A stretch of DNA of 64,000 nucleotides from Nonomuraea glycinis. Lineage in GTDB: Bacteria > Actinomycetota > Actinomycetes > Streptosporangiales > Streptosporangiaceae. Positions within the stretch are counted from its first letter, which is position 1. Each line of letters starts with the position of its first letter. A model generated the notes under the pieces. That model was not told the DNA's origin. It did no database searches and saw nothing but the letters and a program-made list of their open reading frames with translations. The stretch is from contig NZ_BMNK01000001.1 in the NCBI RefSeq assembly GCF_014646515.1, forward strand, positions 228,745-292,744. Direction: 5' to 3'. This document shows positions 1 to 8,596 of this stretch, piece after piece. A program made the position numbers and the translations under genes.

Positions 1-18
1 CGCGTGGAGAACCACGCG
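1..18. repeat. Inverted repeat at window edge (possible terminator)
   Basis: A perfect 7-bp stem CGCGTGG/CCACGCG closes a four-base loop. It lies just beyond the 3' end of the minus-strand carboxypeptidase gene and could end its transcript. No T-run is visible because the window stops here. Confidence 0.4.
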
Positions 19-29
19 GCGCGCCCCCG

Positions 30-73
30 TCAGCGGCGTTCTAACAACGCATCAGCGGCCTTCTAACACTGCA
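30..73. repeat. Tandem duplication over the carboxypeptidase stop codon
   Basis: Two adjacent 22-bp copies (30-51 and 52-73) match at 19 of 22 positions. The second copy contains the stop codon (63-65) and last codons of the carboxypeptidase gene. This is one of several such 3'-end duplications in the window. Confidence 0.8.
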
Positions 74-1610
74 CCGGCTTGAGCCAGGAGCACTCCAGAT
101 CGCCCGGCTGCTCGGCGATGGCGGCGCGCCGCCGGTCGGCGGCGTCGTTCACCGCGGCGGCCCTGGTGAACTGCGCCAGGCGGATCGCGATCTTGTCCTC
201 GATGTCCTTGGGCGAGCCCGACAGATACTGATTCAGCATGATGGAGAAGACCAGCGGCTCCCCGTCGGCGCTGGTGACGTACCCCGACAGCGCTGTGACG
301 CCGGTCAGCGAGCCCGTCTTGGCGCGCACGTTGTTCGCCGCGGCCGTGTCCCGCATCCGGCTGCGCAGGGTGCCGCCCACGAACCGGTCCTGGTTGCCCG
401 CGATCGGCAGCGCGTCGTACCAGGTCTGGAACCACGGCTTGGCGCGCACCGCGGTCAGCAGCCGCGCGATCGAGGCGGGCGTGAAGCCGTCGCGGCGGGA
501 CAGTCCCGAGCCGTCCCGTATGTTCAGCACCTCGACGCCGTTGGCCTTGGCGAAGTCGGTGCTCACCTTGAGGCCGGCGGCCCAGGTGCCCTGGCCGGCG
601 ACCTTGCGGCCCATGGCCTTGGTGAGGATCTCGGCGTGGATGTTGTTGCTCAGTTTCATGAACGGCACCAGCAGCTCGCTCAGCGGCATCGACTCGCGCG
701 CCGCCAGCTCCTTGGCGTCCTTCGGCGCCGCGCCGGTCACCGTCTTGCCGAGCACCTTCACGCCATGCCCGGCCAGCGCCTTGCGGAACAGCGAGGAGGC
801 GTACGCCGTCGGGTCGTCCACGGCCACCCACTCGGAGTACGAGGAGGCCACCGTGCCGCTGATGACCACCGTCGCGGTGCCGTGCTGCCGCTCGATGAGG
901 ACGTTGTTCGAGGTGCCGACCGTCGCCCTGTTGACGATCTTGAGGTAGTCGCTCTCCGGTGTGGTCGACACCTTGAGCTTGCCGCCGTCGGCCGCGACCG
1001 ACACGATCACCGAGCCGGCGTCGTAGTCGCGGTCGGGCGAGGCGGTCAGGGCGGAGATCGGGGCCGCGTAGTAGGCCGTCTCGTCGTCCCACGCCCAGTC
1101 CTGGCCGAGGCGTACCGAGTCGAACCAGGTGTCGTCGGCGACCAGCTTGCCGGTCACCACCTTGACGCCCGCCTTGGCCACCTGGGCGGCCAGCGCGTCG
1201 TAGTCCTCGGCCAGCATCGTGGGGTCGCCGGTGCCGCGCAGCACCAGGTCGCCGTTGACCACGGAGCCGAGCTTGCGCCCGCTGTGCAGCACGGTGGTGG
1301 CGAAGCGGTAGTCGAGGCCGAGCGTCTCGACGGCCGCCGCGGAGGTGAACAGCTTGGTGTTGGAGGCGGGGATCATGAGCTTGCCGGCGTCGGTCGCGTA
1401 CAGCTCCTCGCCGGACTCCGCGCTCCTGACGACCACGCCCGCCCGGCCGATGGTCAGCCGGGAGTCGGCGAGGATCTGGTTGAGGTCCTGGGTCAGGTCG
1501 GCGACGCCCGGCGAGGGGTCGAGCGCGATGGCGGGGGAGGACGGGCCGGACGACCACGCGAGGGCCGCGACGAGCGCGCCCGCGACGAGGGATGCTGAGG
1601 TGCGCCGCAA
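63..1610 (-). CDS. dacB: D-alanyl-D-alanine carboxypeptidase/endopeptidase, PBP4 type
   Basis: Penicillin-binding protein of the PBP4/S13 family, which trims or cuts peptidoglycan cross-links outside the membrane. The three active-site motifs are present: SNTK (SxxK) near residue 83, SNN near 320 and KTG near 428. A long insert between the first two motifs is typical of the family. The start is chosen at a TTG six bases after a GGAG ribosome site; it gives a clean signal peptide beginning MRRTSASLVAG. In-frame starts at 1652 (ATG) and 1682 (TTG) have no good ribosome site. About 515 residues, a normal length. The family call is firm; the start is less sure. Confidence 0.9.
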   Translation of the reverse strand: MRRTSASLVAGALVAALAWSSGPSSPAIALDPSPGVADLTQDLNQILADSRLTIGRAGVVVRSAESGEELYATDAGKLMIPASNTKLFTSAAAVETLGLDYRFATTVLHSGRKLGSVVNGDLVLRGTGDPTMLAEDYDALAAQVAKAGVKVVTGKLVADDTWFDSVRLGQDWAWDDETAYYAAPISALTASPDRDYDAGSVIVSVAADGGKLKVSTTPESDYLKIVNRATVGTSNNVLIERQHGTATVVISGTVASSYSEWVAVDDPTAYASSLFRKALAGHGVKVLGKTVTGAAPKDAKELAARESMPLSELLVPFMKLSNNIHAEILTKAMGRKVAGQGTWAAGLKVSTDFAKANGVEVLNIRDGSGLSRRDGFTPASIARLLTAVRAKPWFQTWYDALPIAGNQDRFVGGTLRSRMRDTAAANNVRAKTGSLTGVTALSGYVTSADGEPLVFSIMLNQYLSGSPKDIEDKIAIRLAQFTRAAAVNDAADRRRAAIAEQPGDLECSWLKPVQC

Positions 1611-1695
1611 GGGATCTCCAAAGGGGGATGCGACTGGGGTCGCCTGGATCATCGGCCAGCGCAGACGCCCTGTAATCCGCAAATATCCGTATCTT

Positions 1696-2262
1696 TCAGG
1701 TTGACGGCAGGTCCGAGCCGATCAGGAAACCGCAGTCACCGAAGGAGATCTCGTCGCCCGACCTGACCTTGGCGGGCCCGACCAGCCGCCAGCCGTTCAG
1801 CCGGGTGCCGTTGAGCGAGCCCAGATCGACCAGTGTCCACCCGCTGCCGTCAGTGTCGCGCCGCAGCTCGGCGTGCACCCGGGAGACCGTCAGATCCGCG
1901 AGTACGAGATCACAGGCGGACCCGCGACCGACCACGTAACGGCTGCGATCGTCGTTGGGCAGGGCCAGCCGGGGCAGCCGGGGCTTGCGCCAGGCGGCCT
2001 GGAGGTTGGAGGTGACGTCGGCGGCGGCGGAGACCACGCCGGTCAGCATGCCGGTCAGCCGCCGGCGGAACGTCGGGCGGCGCGGCAGGTCGGCCACGAG
2101 CGCGTCGAGCTCGTACTGGTTGCGGGCGCGCAGAGCCTGGTCCACGCGGCCGACGAAGGTGTCGTGGGAGAGCCGGCCCTCGACCGCGCGGTCACGGAGC
2201 TCGTCGATCGCACGGTCACGCTCACCGTCGGAGGCGCGGAACGGCGGCTGCGTCGAGCTCAT
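1696..2262 (-). CDS. DUF1707 and FHA domain protein
   Basis: A 188-residue protein. Residues about 6-60 form a DUF1707 domain (RASDGERDRAIDEL, then a GRLSHDTF motif), common in actinobacterial membrane or signalling proteins. Residues about 105-185 form an FHA domain with GRGSACDL, VSRVHAEL and the loop SLNGT, the residues that bind phosphothreonine. This suggests a reader of Ser/Thr kinase signals. The start at 2262 keeps the DUF1707 domain whole; an upstream in-frame start at 2352 would run through the PadR operator and is unlikely. It diverges from the PadR-ABC operon. No partner kinase is in the window. Confidence 0.85.
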   Translation of the reverse strand: MSSTQPPFRASDGERDRAIDELRDRAVEGRLSHDTFVGRVDQALRARNQYELDALVADLPRRPTFRRRLTGMLTGVVSAAADVTSNLQAAWRKPRLPRLALPNDDRSRYVVGRGSACDLVLADLTVSRVHAELRRDTDGSGWTLVDLGSLNGTRLNGWRLVGPAKVRSGDEISFGDCGFLIGSDLPST

Positions 2263-2313
2263 CTCACGAGTATCGGCCTGAAGAGCGTTCCCTGTCCAGA
2301 ATACGCGGATCTG

Positions 2314-2348
2314 TTGCCAAGAGCATACTGAGTATGCATACTCAGTAT
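2314..2348 (+). promoter_or_regulatory. Promoter with PadR operator palindrome
   Basis: A perfect 24-bp palindrome occupies 2325-2348, with half-sites ATACTGAGTATG and CATACTCAGTAT. It overlaps a likely promoter: TTGCCA at 2314-2319, a 17-base spacer, and CATACT at 2337-2342. The predicted transcript start falls at or next to the padR ATG (2351). PadR proteins typically bind such AT-rich palindromes, so this is the probable autoregulatory site. Confidence 0.75.
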
Positions 2349-2350
2349 CC

Positions 2351-2863
2351 ATGTCGATCAGACACGGACTGCTCGCGTTGCTGAGCAGAGGACCGCGCTA
2401 CGGCTACCAACTACGGGTGGAGTTCGAGGCGTCCACAGGGGCGACCTGGCCGCTGAACATCGGCCAGGTCTACACGACGCTCGCGCGGATGGAGCGGGAC
2501 GGCCTGGTGGCCCCGGGGGGCGCCGACGAGCAGGGCCGCGCCGTCTACGCGATCACCGAGGAGGGGCGGCGGGAGCTGGCGCGATGGTTCGCCACACCGG
2601 TGGACCAAACGGCCCGCCCCCGTGACGAGCTGGTCATCAAGGTCGCCATGGCCGTGGCGGCGGATGACGTGGACGTCGCGGCGGTGATCCTGGCCCAGCG
2701 GATGGCCATCATGCGCACCCTTCAGGAGCTGACCAGGGCCAAGCGGAGCAGCACCGAGGACGCCGGCCGGCGACTGGTCCTCGATTCGATGATTTTCAAG
2801 GCCGAGGCGGAACAGCGCTGGCTGGACCACTGCGAGGCCGTCGTCAAGGAGAAGAGCGCATGA
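2351..2863 (+). CDS. PadR family transcriptional regulator
   Basis: A 170-residue PadR repressor. The N-terminal winged helix (MSIRHGLLALLSRGPRYGYQL, then IGQVYTTLARMERDGLV) is intact. The C-terminal half (about 100-165) is the helical dimerisation arm of the longer PadR subfamily. There is no ribosome site before the ATG and the palindromic promoter ends three bases upstream, so the mRNA is probably leaderless. The gene overlaps the ABC ATPase gene by ATGA, so regulator and transporter are co-transcribed. It likely represses this operon and releases on binding a toxic ligand; the ligand is unknown. Confidence 0.9.
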   Translation: MSIRHGLLALLSRGPRYGYQLRVEFEASTGATWPLNIGQVYTTLARMERDGLVAPGGADEQGRAVYAITEEGRRELARWFATPVDQTARPRDELVIKVAMAVAADDVDVAAVILAQRMAIMRTLQELTRAKRSSTEDAGRRLVLDSMIFKAEAEQRWLDHCEAVVKEKSA

Positions 2864-3540
2864 CTGTGGTGGAACTACGGGACGTGACCCGGGAGCACGG
2901 CGAGGTGCGGGCGCTCAACGGAGTGAGCCTGGAGGTGTCCCGGGGCGAACTGGTGGCGGTGATGGGCCCTTCGGGCTCGGGCAAGTCCACCCTGCTCAAC
3001 CTGGCGGGCGGGCTGGACCGGCCCACCTCGGGCAGCGTGACGATCGAGGGCCGGGACCTCGCCACCGTCAAGGACCTCGCCGCGCTCAGGCGCGGCGGCG
3101 TCGGCTACGTCTTCCAGGACCTCAACCTGATCCCGTCGCTGACGGCCGCCGAGAACGTCATGCTGCCCAGGGAGCTCGACGGCGTGCGCGCCAGGCAGGC
3201 TCGCGAGGAGGCCGAATCCGTCCTGCGCGAGGTGGGCGCCGATGACGTCGCCGGCCGTTTCCCCGGGGACCTGTCCGGAGGGCAGCGCCAGCGGGTGGCG
3301 ATCGCCAGGGCGCTGGTCGGCGAGCGGCGCCTGCTGCTGGCCGACGAGCCGACCGGCGCGCTGGACACGGCGACGGGGGACGAGATCCTGCGGCTGCTGC
3401 GCGAGCGCTGCGACGCGGGCGTGGCCGTGCTGCTGGTCACCCACGAGCCCCGCTACGCCGCCTGGGCCGACCGCGTGGTCTACCTGCGCGACGGCGAGAT
3501 CGCCGACTCGACCGCCGTACGGCTGGAGAGCGCCCGATGA
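2860..3540 (+). CDS. ABC transporter ATP-binding protein (MacB/LolD type)
   Basis: A 226-residue ATPase of the type that partners FtsX-like permeases. Walker A is GPSGSGKST near residue 36, the signature LSGGQRQRVAIARAL is in the middle, Walker B with catalytic Glu is LLLADEPTGALD, and the H-loop is THE. It overlaps padR upstream and the permease downstream by ATGA each time, indicating translational coupling. With the permease it likely forms an export or membrane-stress transporter (peptide antibiotic, drug or lipid). The substrate cannot be read from sequence. Confidence 0.93.
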   Translation: MTVVELRDVTREHGEVRALNGVSLEVSRGELVAVMGPSGSGKSTLLNLAGGLDRPTSGSVTIEGRDLATVKDLAALRRGGVGYVFQDLNLIPSLTAAENVMLPRELDGVRARQAREEAESVLREVGADDVAGRFPGDLSGGQRQRVAIARALVGERRLLLADEPTGALDTATGDEILRLLRERCDAGVAVLLVTHEPRYAAWADRVVYLRDGEIADSTAVRLESAR

Positions 3541-6083
3541 GCGCCCTGGTCGCCGCCCTGCGGATCGCGCGCAGGGACGCGCTGCGCGCCAAGGGGCGCA
3601 GCGCCCTCATCATGGCCATGATCGGCCTGCCGGTGCTGGTCATCACGGGCCTGTTCACCGGCTTCGCCACGGCCGGGGTGAGCCCGGCCGAGCAGGTGAC
3701 CGCCAGGCTCGGAGCCGCCGATGCCAGGATCGCCACTAGCGAATTCCGCGTGCCGATCGTCCAGACGCCCGGGGGAGATGGCTTCAGGCACACCCGGACC
3801 GCCCGTTCGGACAGGTCGAGGACGGTGGCCGAGGTGACCGCGGTGCTCGACGGGCGGCTCATCCCCTATGACGTGGGCAGCGTGGAGGTCCGCCGCCCGG
3901 ACGGCCACGACGTGGTGAGCGCGATAGAGCTGGACCTGCGCGACCCCATGACACGCGGCATCCGCCCCCTGGTCAGCGGCCGCTTCCCCGCCTCGCCCGG
4001 CGAGGTCGCGGTGACGCCGGAGATGATCGAGCGGGGTGTACGGCTCGGCGGGACGATCAGCGTGACGCCGCAGGAGCGGCAGGTCCGGGTCGTGGGCGTG
4101 GTCGAGCACCCGAACAACCTCAGGCGAAAGGAGGTGGTGGGCTTCCAGAACGTGCTGCTGCTGGACAAACGGGACGGGCACGGCACCGGCTGGCTCGCCG
4201 ACACCCCCGCGCCGGTCCTGTGGCAGGATGTGCTGCGGCTGAACGGCGTGGGGCTCACGGCCACCTCCCGCGCGGTGCTGGCCGGCCCTCCGCCGGCCAC
4301 TGAATTCCCGGGATACGACGCGGCCACCGACCCCCGGATACTCACCACCATCGCGGCGGGCGTCGTGCTCGCCGTCCTGGAGACGGTCCTGCTGGCCGGT
4401 CCCGCCTTCGCCGTGGGGCTCCGGCGCAGACGCCGGGAGCTGGCGCTGATCGCGGCACAGGGCGGCTCCGGCGCACACCTGCGAGCGATCGTGCTGGCCG
4501 ACGGGCTGGTGCTCGGCGGCGTGGCGACGCTGCTCGGCGCCGCGCTCGGCACCGGCGGCGCGCTCGTGGCCGTGCCGATCCTGGCTCGCTGGACCGGAGG
4601 GTACGGCCCGCCCGAGGTGCCCTGGCTCCCGGTGCTCGGCGCCGCCGCCCTGGGCCTGCTCAGCGCGGTGATCGCCGCCCTGGTCCCCGCCGTCCAGGCC
4701 GCCCGGCAGCACCCCGCCCAGGTGCTGGCGGGACGCGAGAGCGAGCAGGGACGACGCCGCGCGGGCCGCCCGATCCTCGGCCTCCTGCTGATCACGGCAG
4801 GGCTCTGCGTGACGGCGCTCAGCCTGGACGACAGCGGTCCGACGATCCTGGTGGGCGGCGTGCTCGTCGTGTTCGGGCTGGTCGCCGTCATGCCCTGGCT
4901 GGTCCAGGCCGCCGGACGGCTCGCCGCCCGGCTCCCGCTCCCGCTCCGGCTCTCCGTACGCGACGCCGCCCGCCACCGGGTCCGTACGGCCTGCGCCGCG
5001 GCAGCGGTCATGGCCGCCACCATGGGGGCGATCTCGCTGGGCATCGGCGCCGAGAGCCAGGAAGCCGCGTTCAAGGCGAGCTACCGGCCGGAGGTGCCGA
5101 CCGGCACCCTCACCATCACCGCCCACGGCGTCGGCGATCGTGGCTGGGCCGACCTGCGCGCCGCGGCCACGAAGGCGCTGCCCGGCGTCTCCCTGATTCC
5201 CGGGCAGCTGGCACTCGGCCGCGACGGCCGGCCCGTCACGACCGTGCTGGTGCCGCAGGGCTGCCATGGCCAGTGCGGCGTCGCCCTCGACTCGCCCATC
5301 GGGGACGCCGGACTGCTCGCCCTCGTTCAGGGCCGGGCCGACCCCCGCGCCGCGGCGGCGCTGGCGGAGGGCAGGGCGGTCGTGTTCGACGACAGGATGG
5401 TCAAGGACGGCACGCTGACCGTCGATCTGTCGTCGGAGGCGCCGGAGCGCACGTCGCTCCAGATCCCGGCGGTGACGGTCACGGCGGCCGACCCACGGCA
5501 GATCGGCGCAGTGCTCCCACCGCAAGCCCTCACCGAGGCGGGCCTCAAGCTGGCGGAGCGCCGCCTGTACGCGGCGCACCGGCCCGCCGACCTGCCACTG
5601 CTGGAGCGGCGGCTCAGCCTGGCCACCGGCAAGGCGGACGTCCACCTGGAAAGCGGCCCCGGCGACCCGTCCACCCCGCTCTTCCCGACCCTGCTCGGCG
5701 TCGCGCTGGTCCTGGGGCTCGGCGGCACCTTCGCCGCCACCGGGCTGGCGACCGCCGACATGCGGCGCGATCTCGACACCGTGTCGGCGGTCGGCGCGCC
5801 GCCACGGGTGCGCCGGCTCATCGTGGCGGCGCAGGCGGGCTTCGTCGCCGGGCTCGGCACCCTGGTCGGCGCCGTCGCGGGTGGTGTCATGGGGATCGCG
5901 GCCAGCTGGCCGATGTCCCGGCACGCCCGCACGTCGGGCGGCCCCCTGGACTACGACGCCCTCTTCGTCGCCGTTCCCTGGTCGTTCACCGCCGCGATCG
6001 TGGTGGGCCTGCCGCTGCTGGCGGCGCTGGTGGCCGGGCTGGTCACGCGGGCGCGTCCGACGCTGACCCGGCGACTGGCGTAG
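3537..6083 (+). CDS. FtsX-like ABC permease, fused two-domain form
   Basis: An 848-residue permease. One N-terminal membrane segment (about 24-45) is followed by an extracytoplasmic domain, a first FtsX block of three helices (about 280-400), a second extracellular region and a final block of three helices (about 715-845). This is the fused layout seen in actinobacterial MacB-like exporters. It is the partner of the ATPase encoded immediately upstream. Its last 41 bases overlap the 3' end of the facing transporter gene. Confidence 0.88.
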   Translation: MSALVAALRIARRDALRAKGRSALIMAMIGLPVLVITGLFTGFATAGVSPAEQVTARLGAADARIATSEFRVPIVQTPGGDGFRHTRTARSDRSRTVAEVTAVLDGRLIPYDVGSVEVRRPDGHDVVSAIELDLRDPMTRGIRPLVSGRFPASPGEVAVTPEMIERGVRLGGTISVTPQERQVRVVGVVEHPNNLRRKEVVGFQNVLLLDKRDGHGTGWLADTPAPVLWQDVLRLNGVGLTATSRAVLAGPPPATEFPGYDAATDPRILTTIAAGVVLAVLETVLLAGPAFAVGLRRRRRELALIAAQGGSGAHLRAIVLADGLVLGGVATLLGAALGTGGALVAVPILARWTGGYGPPEVPWLPVLGAAALGLLSAVIAALVPAVQAARQHPAQVLAGRESEQGRRRAGRPILGLLLITAGLCVTALSLDDSGPTILVGGVLVVFGLVAVMPWLVQAAGRLAARLPLPLRLSVRDAARHRVRTACAAAAVMAATMGAISLGIGAESQEAAFKASYRPEVPTGTLTITAHGVGDRGWADLRAAATKALPGVSLIPGQLALGRDGRPVTTVLVPQGCHGQCGVALDSPIGDAGLLALVQGRADPRAAAALAEGRAVVFDDRMVKDGTLTVDLSSEAPERTSLQIPAVTVTAADPRQIGAVLPPQALTEAGLKLAERRLYAAHRPADLPLLERRLSLATGKADVHLESGPGDPSTPLFPTLLGVALVLGLGGTFAATGLATADMRRDLDTVSAVGAPPRVRRLIVAAQAGFVAGLGTLVGAVAGGVMGIAASWPMSRHARTSGGPLDYDALFVAVPWSFTAAIVVGLPLLAALVAGLVTRARPTLTRRLA

Positions 6084-7413
6084 GGACCGTCAGCCGGTAC
6101 TTCAGCGTCATCAGCACCGACAGCAGGATGATCAGCGCGGGGACCGCGGTCTGTCCGATGAGGACCGCGGTCACCGCGCTGTCCGGCTGCGCGACCGGCG
6201 TGTCCGGCTCGGAGGAGATGAAGCCGCCGATCGTCAGGATGGTCCCGAAGACCAGCGCGCCGAAGGCGCTGACCCCGCTCTCGATCGCCGTCCACAACCC
6301 GGTGAACACCCCGGCCCGCCGCTTGCCGGTCGTCGCCGCGTCCACCGCGATCACGTCCGCCAGCATCGAGAACTGCAGCAGCTGCACCCCGGCGATCCCG
6401 GTCCCGACCAGCAGGATCGCCACGTGGGCGTACCAGCCGCCGAAGATCGGCGTGGCCAGGGCCGCCGCCGTGCCGCCGCTGAACATCAGCGCGGCCAGGA
6501 TCATCGCGCCGCGCTTGTCGAACCGCTTGGACAGCCGCACCCACAGCGGCATCGTCAGCAGCATGGGCCCGACCAGCGCGGCGAAGAGCGTCGTGGTGGC
6601 CCTGGGGTCACCGATGGTGTAGGCGGCGAAGTACGGCGCGGCGGCCAGCATCATGGCGACCGCCAGTTGCTGGGTGCAGCTGAGCACCAGCAGCCAGACG
6701 AACGCCGGGTTGCTCCTGGCGGCGGCGAACTGGGCACGCAGACCGCCGTTGTCGGGCTGGGGCGCGCCGGTCATCGGGGCTCGGGCCGTACCGAAGAAGG
6801 AGCCGAACATGGAGGCCGCCAGGACGACGGCGATCACCACCGCCATCAGGCGGTAGCTGTCCAGCGTGCCGTTGGGGCCGTCGCTGTTGACCAGCGCCGG
6901 GGCCGCGATGCCGCTGATCGCCGTGGCCGCGCCGATGAAGATCATGCGCCACTGCAGCAGCGAGGTCCGCTCGTGGTAGTCGCCGGTCATCTCGGCCGGC
7001 ATCGTCTTGTACGGCACCTCGAACAGGGCGTAGGCCGTGGCCGCGGCCAGGAAGCAGGCGCCCACGTACAGGGCGGCCGGGGTGCCGGTCAGCGGCGGGC
7101 CGGCGAACACCAGGAAGAACGTGATCGGCAGGGTGGCCGCGCCGGCCAGCATCCACGGGCGTCTGGGGCCCATCCGCGACACCGTCCGGTCCGACCAGCG
7201 GCCGACCAGCGGGTTGATCACCAGGTCCCAGACCTTGGGCGCCGTCACGACCACCCCGGCCAGCCACGCGGGCACGGCCAGAAAGTTGGTCATGTAGTAG
7301 AGCAGCAGCAGGCCGGGGACGGCCCCGAAGGTGGCGGTGCAGAAGGAGCCAAGGCCGTAACCGAGGCGCACGCCCCGGGAAACGGTGGGCAAGGTCGCGG
7401 CCGGTGCGGTCAT
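6043..7413 (-). CDS. MFS transporter, GPH (sugar:cation symporter) type
   Basis: About 456 residues with roughly twelve hydrophobic helices. The N-terminal half carries the GPH hallmark WDLVINPLVGRWSDRT followed by RMGPRRPWML, as in MelB-like glycoside-pentoside-hexuronide symporters. It probably takes up a sugar or glycoside together with a cation; there is no neighbouring hydrolase to suggest which. The ATG at 7413 is preferred over a TTG at 7434; neither has a good ribosome site. The C-terminal 13 codons run antisense to the end of the permease gene. Confidence 0.83.
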   Translation of the reverse strand: MTAPAATLPTVSRGVRLGYGLGSFCTATFGAVPGLLLLYYMTNFLAVPAWLAGVVVTAPKVWDLVINPLVGRWSDRTVSRMGPRRPWMLAGAATLPITFFLVFAGPPLTGTPAALYVGACFLAAATAYALFEVPYKTMPAEMTGDYHERTSLLQWRMIFIGAATAISGIAAPALVNSDGPNGTLDSYRLMAVVIAVVLAASMFGSFFGTARAPMTGAPQPDNGGLRAQFAAARSNPAFVWLLVLSCTQQLAVAMMLAAAPYFAAYTIGDPRATTTLFAALVGPMLLTMPLWVRLSKRFDKRGAMILAALMFSGGTAAALATPIFGGWYAHVAILLVGTGIAGVQLLQFSMLADVIAVDAATTGKRRAGVFTGLWTAIESGVSAFGALVFGTILTIGGFISSEPDTPVAQPDSAVTAVLIGQTAVPALIILLSVLMTLKYRLTVPTPVAGSASDAPA

Positions 7414-7470
7414 TGGCTCATTCAAGCCGACCAAGGGCTTGTTCGGTAAGCCCCAAAAAACCCGGTTCGG

Positions 7471-7526
7471 TCAGTCGCTCACGTTCGCGCAGGCGACGTC
7501 AGTCGCTCACGTTCGCGCAGACGACG
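7471..7526. repeat. 28-bp tandem duplication at the 3' end of the SseB-like gene
   Basis: Two adjacent 28-bp copies (7471-7498 and 7499-7526) differ at one base. The second contains the last nine codons and the TGA stop (7499-7501). The first copy carries the same stop in the non-coding spacer. Confidence 0.9.
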
Positions 7527-8353
7527 TGCGCGCCGATCTCGATCATCCGGCGCTCACTGCGCGAGTCCGCGACCCTGGCCATGAGGATCGGCGCCCCGCT
7601 CGCCGCGAACTGCGGCAACCTGGCCCGGGCCCCGCGATGCAGGTCGCGCACCACGTCCTCGGCCGCCGACATGTGCACCTTCACGTGCAGCATGATCCCG
7701 GTCGCGCCCGACGCCGTGCGGGCCTCGGAGATCCACACGTGGTGCACCAGCGGGTAGTCCATGAGCAACTGCGCGATCGCCTGCCGCAGGGCGGGCAGGA
7801 TCGGATGCGTGCACCGCCGGTAGCCGGGGTCCACCTGCTGCATAGGACCCGACAGGTGCGGGCGCGGTGCCGGGATCCAGGGCATCGCCGGCGCCTCGGG
7901 GGACGGCGGCGCCACCTGGGCGAGCGGGCCGCCCCGCGAGATCGTCGCCATCGCCCCCGTCGCGTAGGCGGCGGGGACGGCCCCGGACATGACCGGAGTC
8001 GGTCCCGAACGGGTGGAGGTGAGGAACCGCTGGAGGTCCTCGATGGGGACGGCGGCCGCGGCGGGGCCGGCGGCGTCGATCACGATCTCTCGCACGCCAG
8101 TGACGCGCTGGATGTCCAGGACGGTGTCCGGGTCGCACGCAGACAGGGAATGGCTGCCACGGTGACGGGCATACGTCACCGTGCTGGTGTACCCGAGAAG
8201 CACTCGGTCACCGGCCTGTGTCGTCCCCAGGACGACTGATCGGTCTGGTCGCACGGCCACCAGGACTCCACCGTCAGCGAGAGCCGCCAGCAGACGGTGC
8301 GGACCGCCGTGCTGGGCGAGCACGTCGGCAAGCGCAGGATTCCCGATGCTCAT
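7499..8353 (-). CDS. SseB-like domain protein, function unknown
   Basis: About 284 residues. The N-terminal 110 residues resemble an SseB N-terminal domain: an amphipathic start, a VLVAVRPDRS strand and a REIVIDAAGP strand. A Pro/Ala-rich linker (about 115-170) follows, then a C-terminal alpha/beta domain ending with a VRDLHRGARARL helix. Actinobacterial SseB-like proteins often have unknown roles, and nothing nearby fixes one here. The start is uncertain between ATGs at 8353 and 8365. The stop region is duplicated in tandem. Medium confidence in the domain, none in function. Confidence 0.55.
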   Translation of the reverse strand: MSIGNPALADVLAQHGGPHRLLAALADGGVLVAVRPDRSVVLGTTQAGDRVLLGYTSTVTYARHRGSHSLSACDPDTVLDIQRVTGVREIVIDAAGPAAAAVPIEDLQRFLTSTRSGPTPVMSGAVPAAYATGAMATISRGGPLAQVAPPSPEAPAMPWIPAPRPHLSGPMQQVDPGYRRCTHPILPALRQAIAQLLMDYPLVHHVWISEARTASGATGIMLHVKVHMSAAEDVVRDLHRGARARLPQFAASGAPILMARVADSRSERRMIEIGAHVVCANVSD

Positions 8354-8596
8354 ATGACGAACCATAGGTAGTTGGCCACGGCTTAGCAGGTTAATGGTGA
8401 ATAAATCTCCCGATCAAGACAAAGACGGGAGCAGTGTGGATGATTTTCCGCAGAAGGGGGTACGACGCGGCGCCGGGGCGTCTCAGATGCTGGGTCCTTC
8501 GTGAATGCGTTCACAAGCCTGGATAGACTCTGTGGGACCGGAGGGGCCCGTCGCCGCGCCCCTCACACTCGTCGCACGCTCGAAGGATTCACACTC
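8354..8596 (+). other. serA upstream region
   Basis: A gap of 243 bases. It contains an inverted repeat CTCCCG/CGGGAG near 8408-8433, a short palindrome GTGAA-tgcg-TTCAC at 8501-8514, and a GC hairpin near 8537-8560. A GAAGGA ribosome site precedes the serA GTG. I could not assign a convincing promoter, leader peptide or riboswitch. Confidence 0.4.

Noticed and set aside
3480..5924. An 814-codon open frame antisense to the FtsX permease
   Set aside because: It is His/Arg/Gly-rich with no domain or ribosome site and mirrors the third-position GC of the real gene.
7435..7453. Hairpin GGGCTT/AAGCCC as a terminator between the SseB-like and GPH genes
   Set aside because: On the minus strand the T-run lies before the stem, and on the plus strand the stem is followed by A's, so it does not have terminator layout for either.
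8510..8529. TTCACA and TAGACT as a serA promoter
   Set aside because: The spacer is only eight bases, too short for RNA polymerase.
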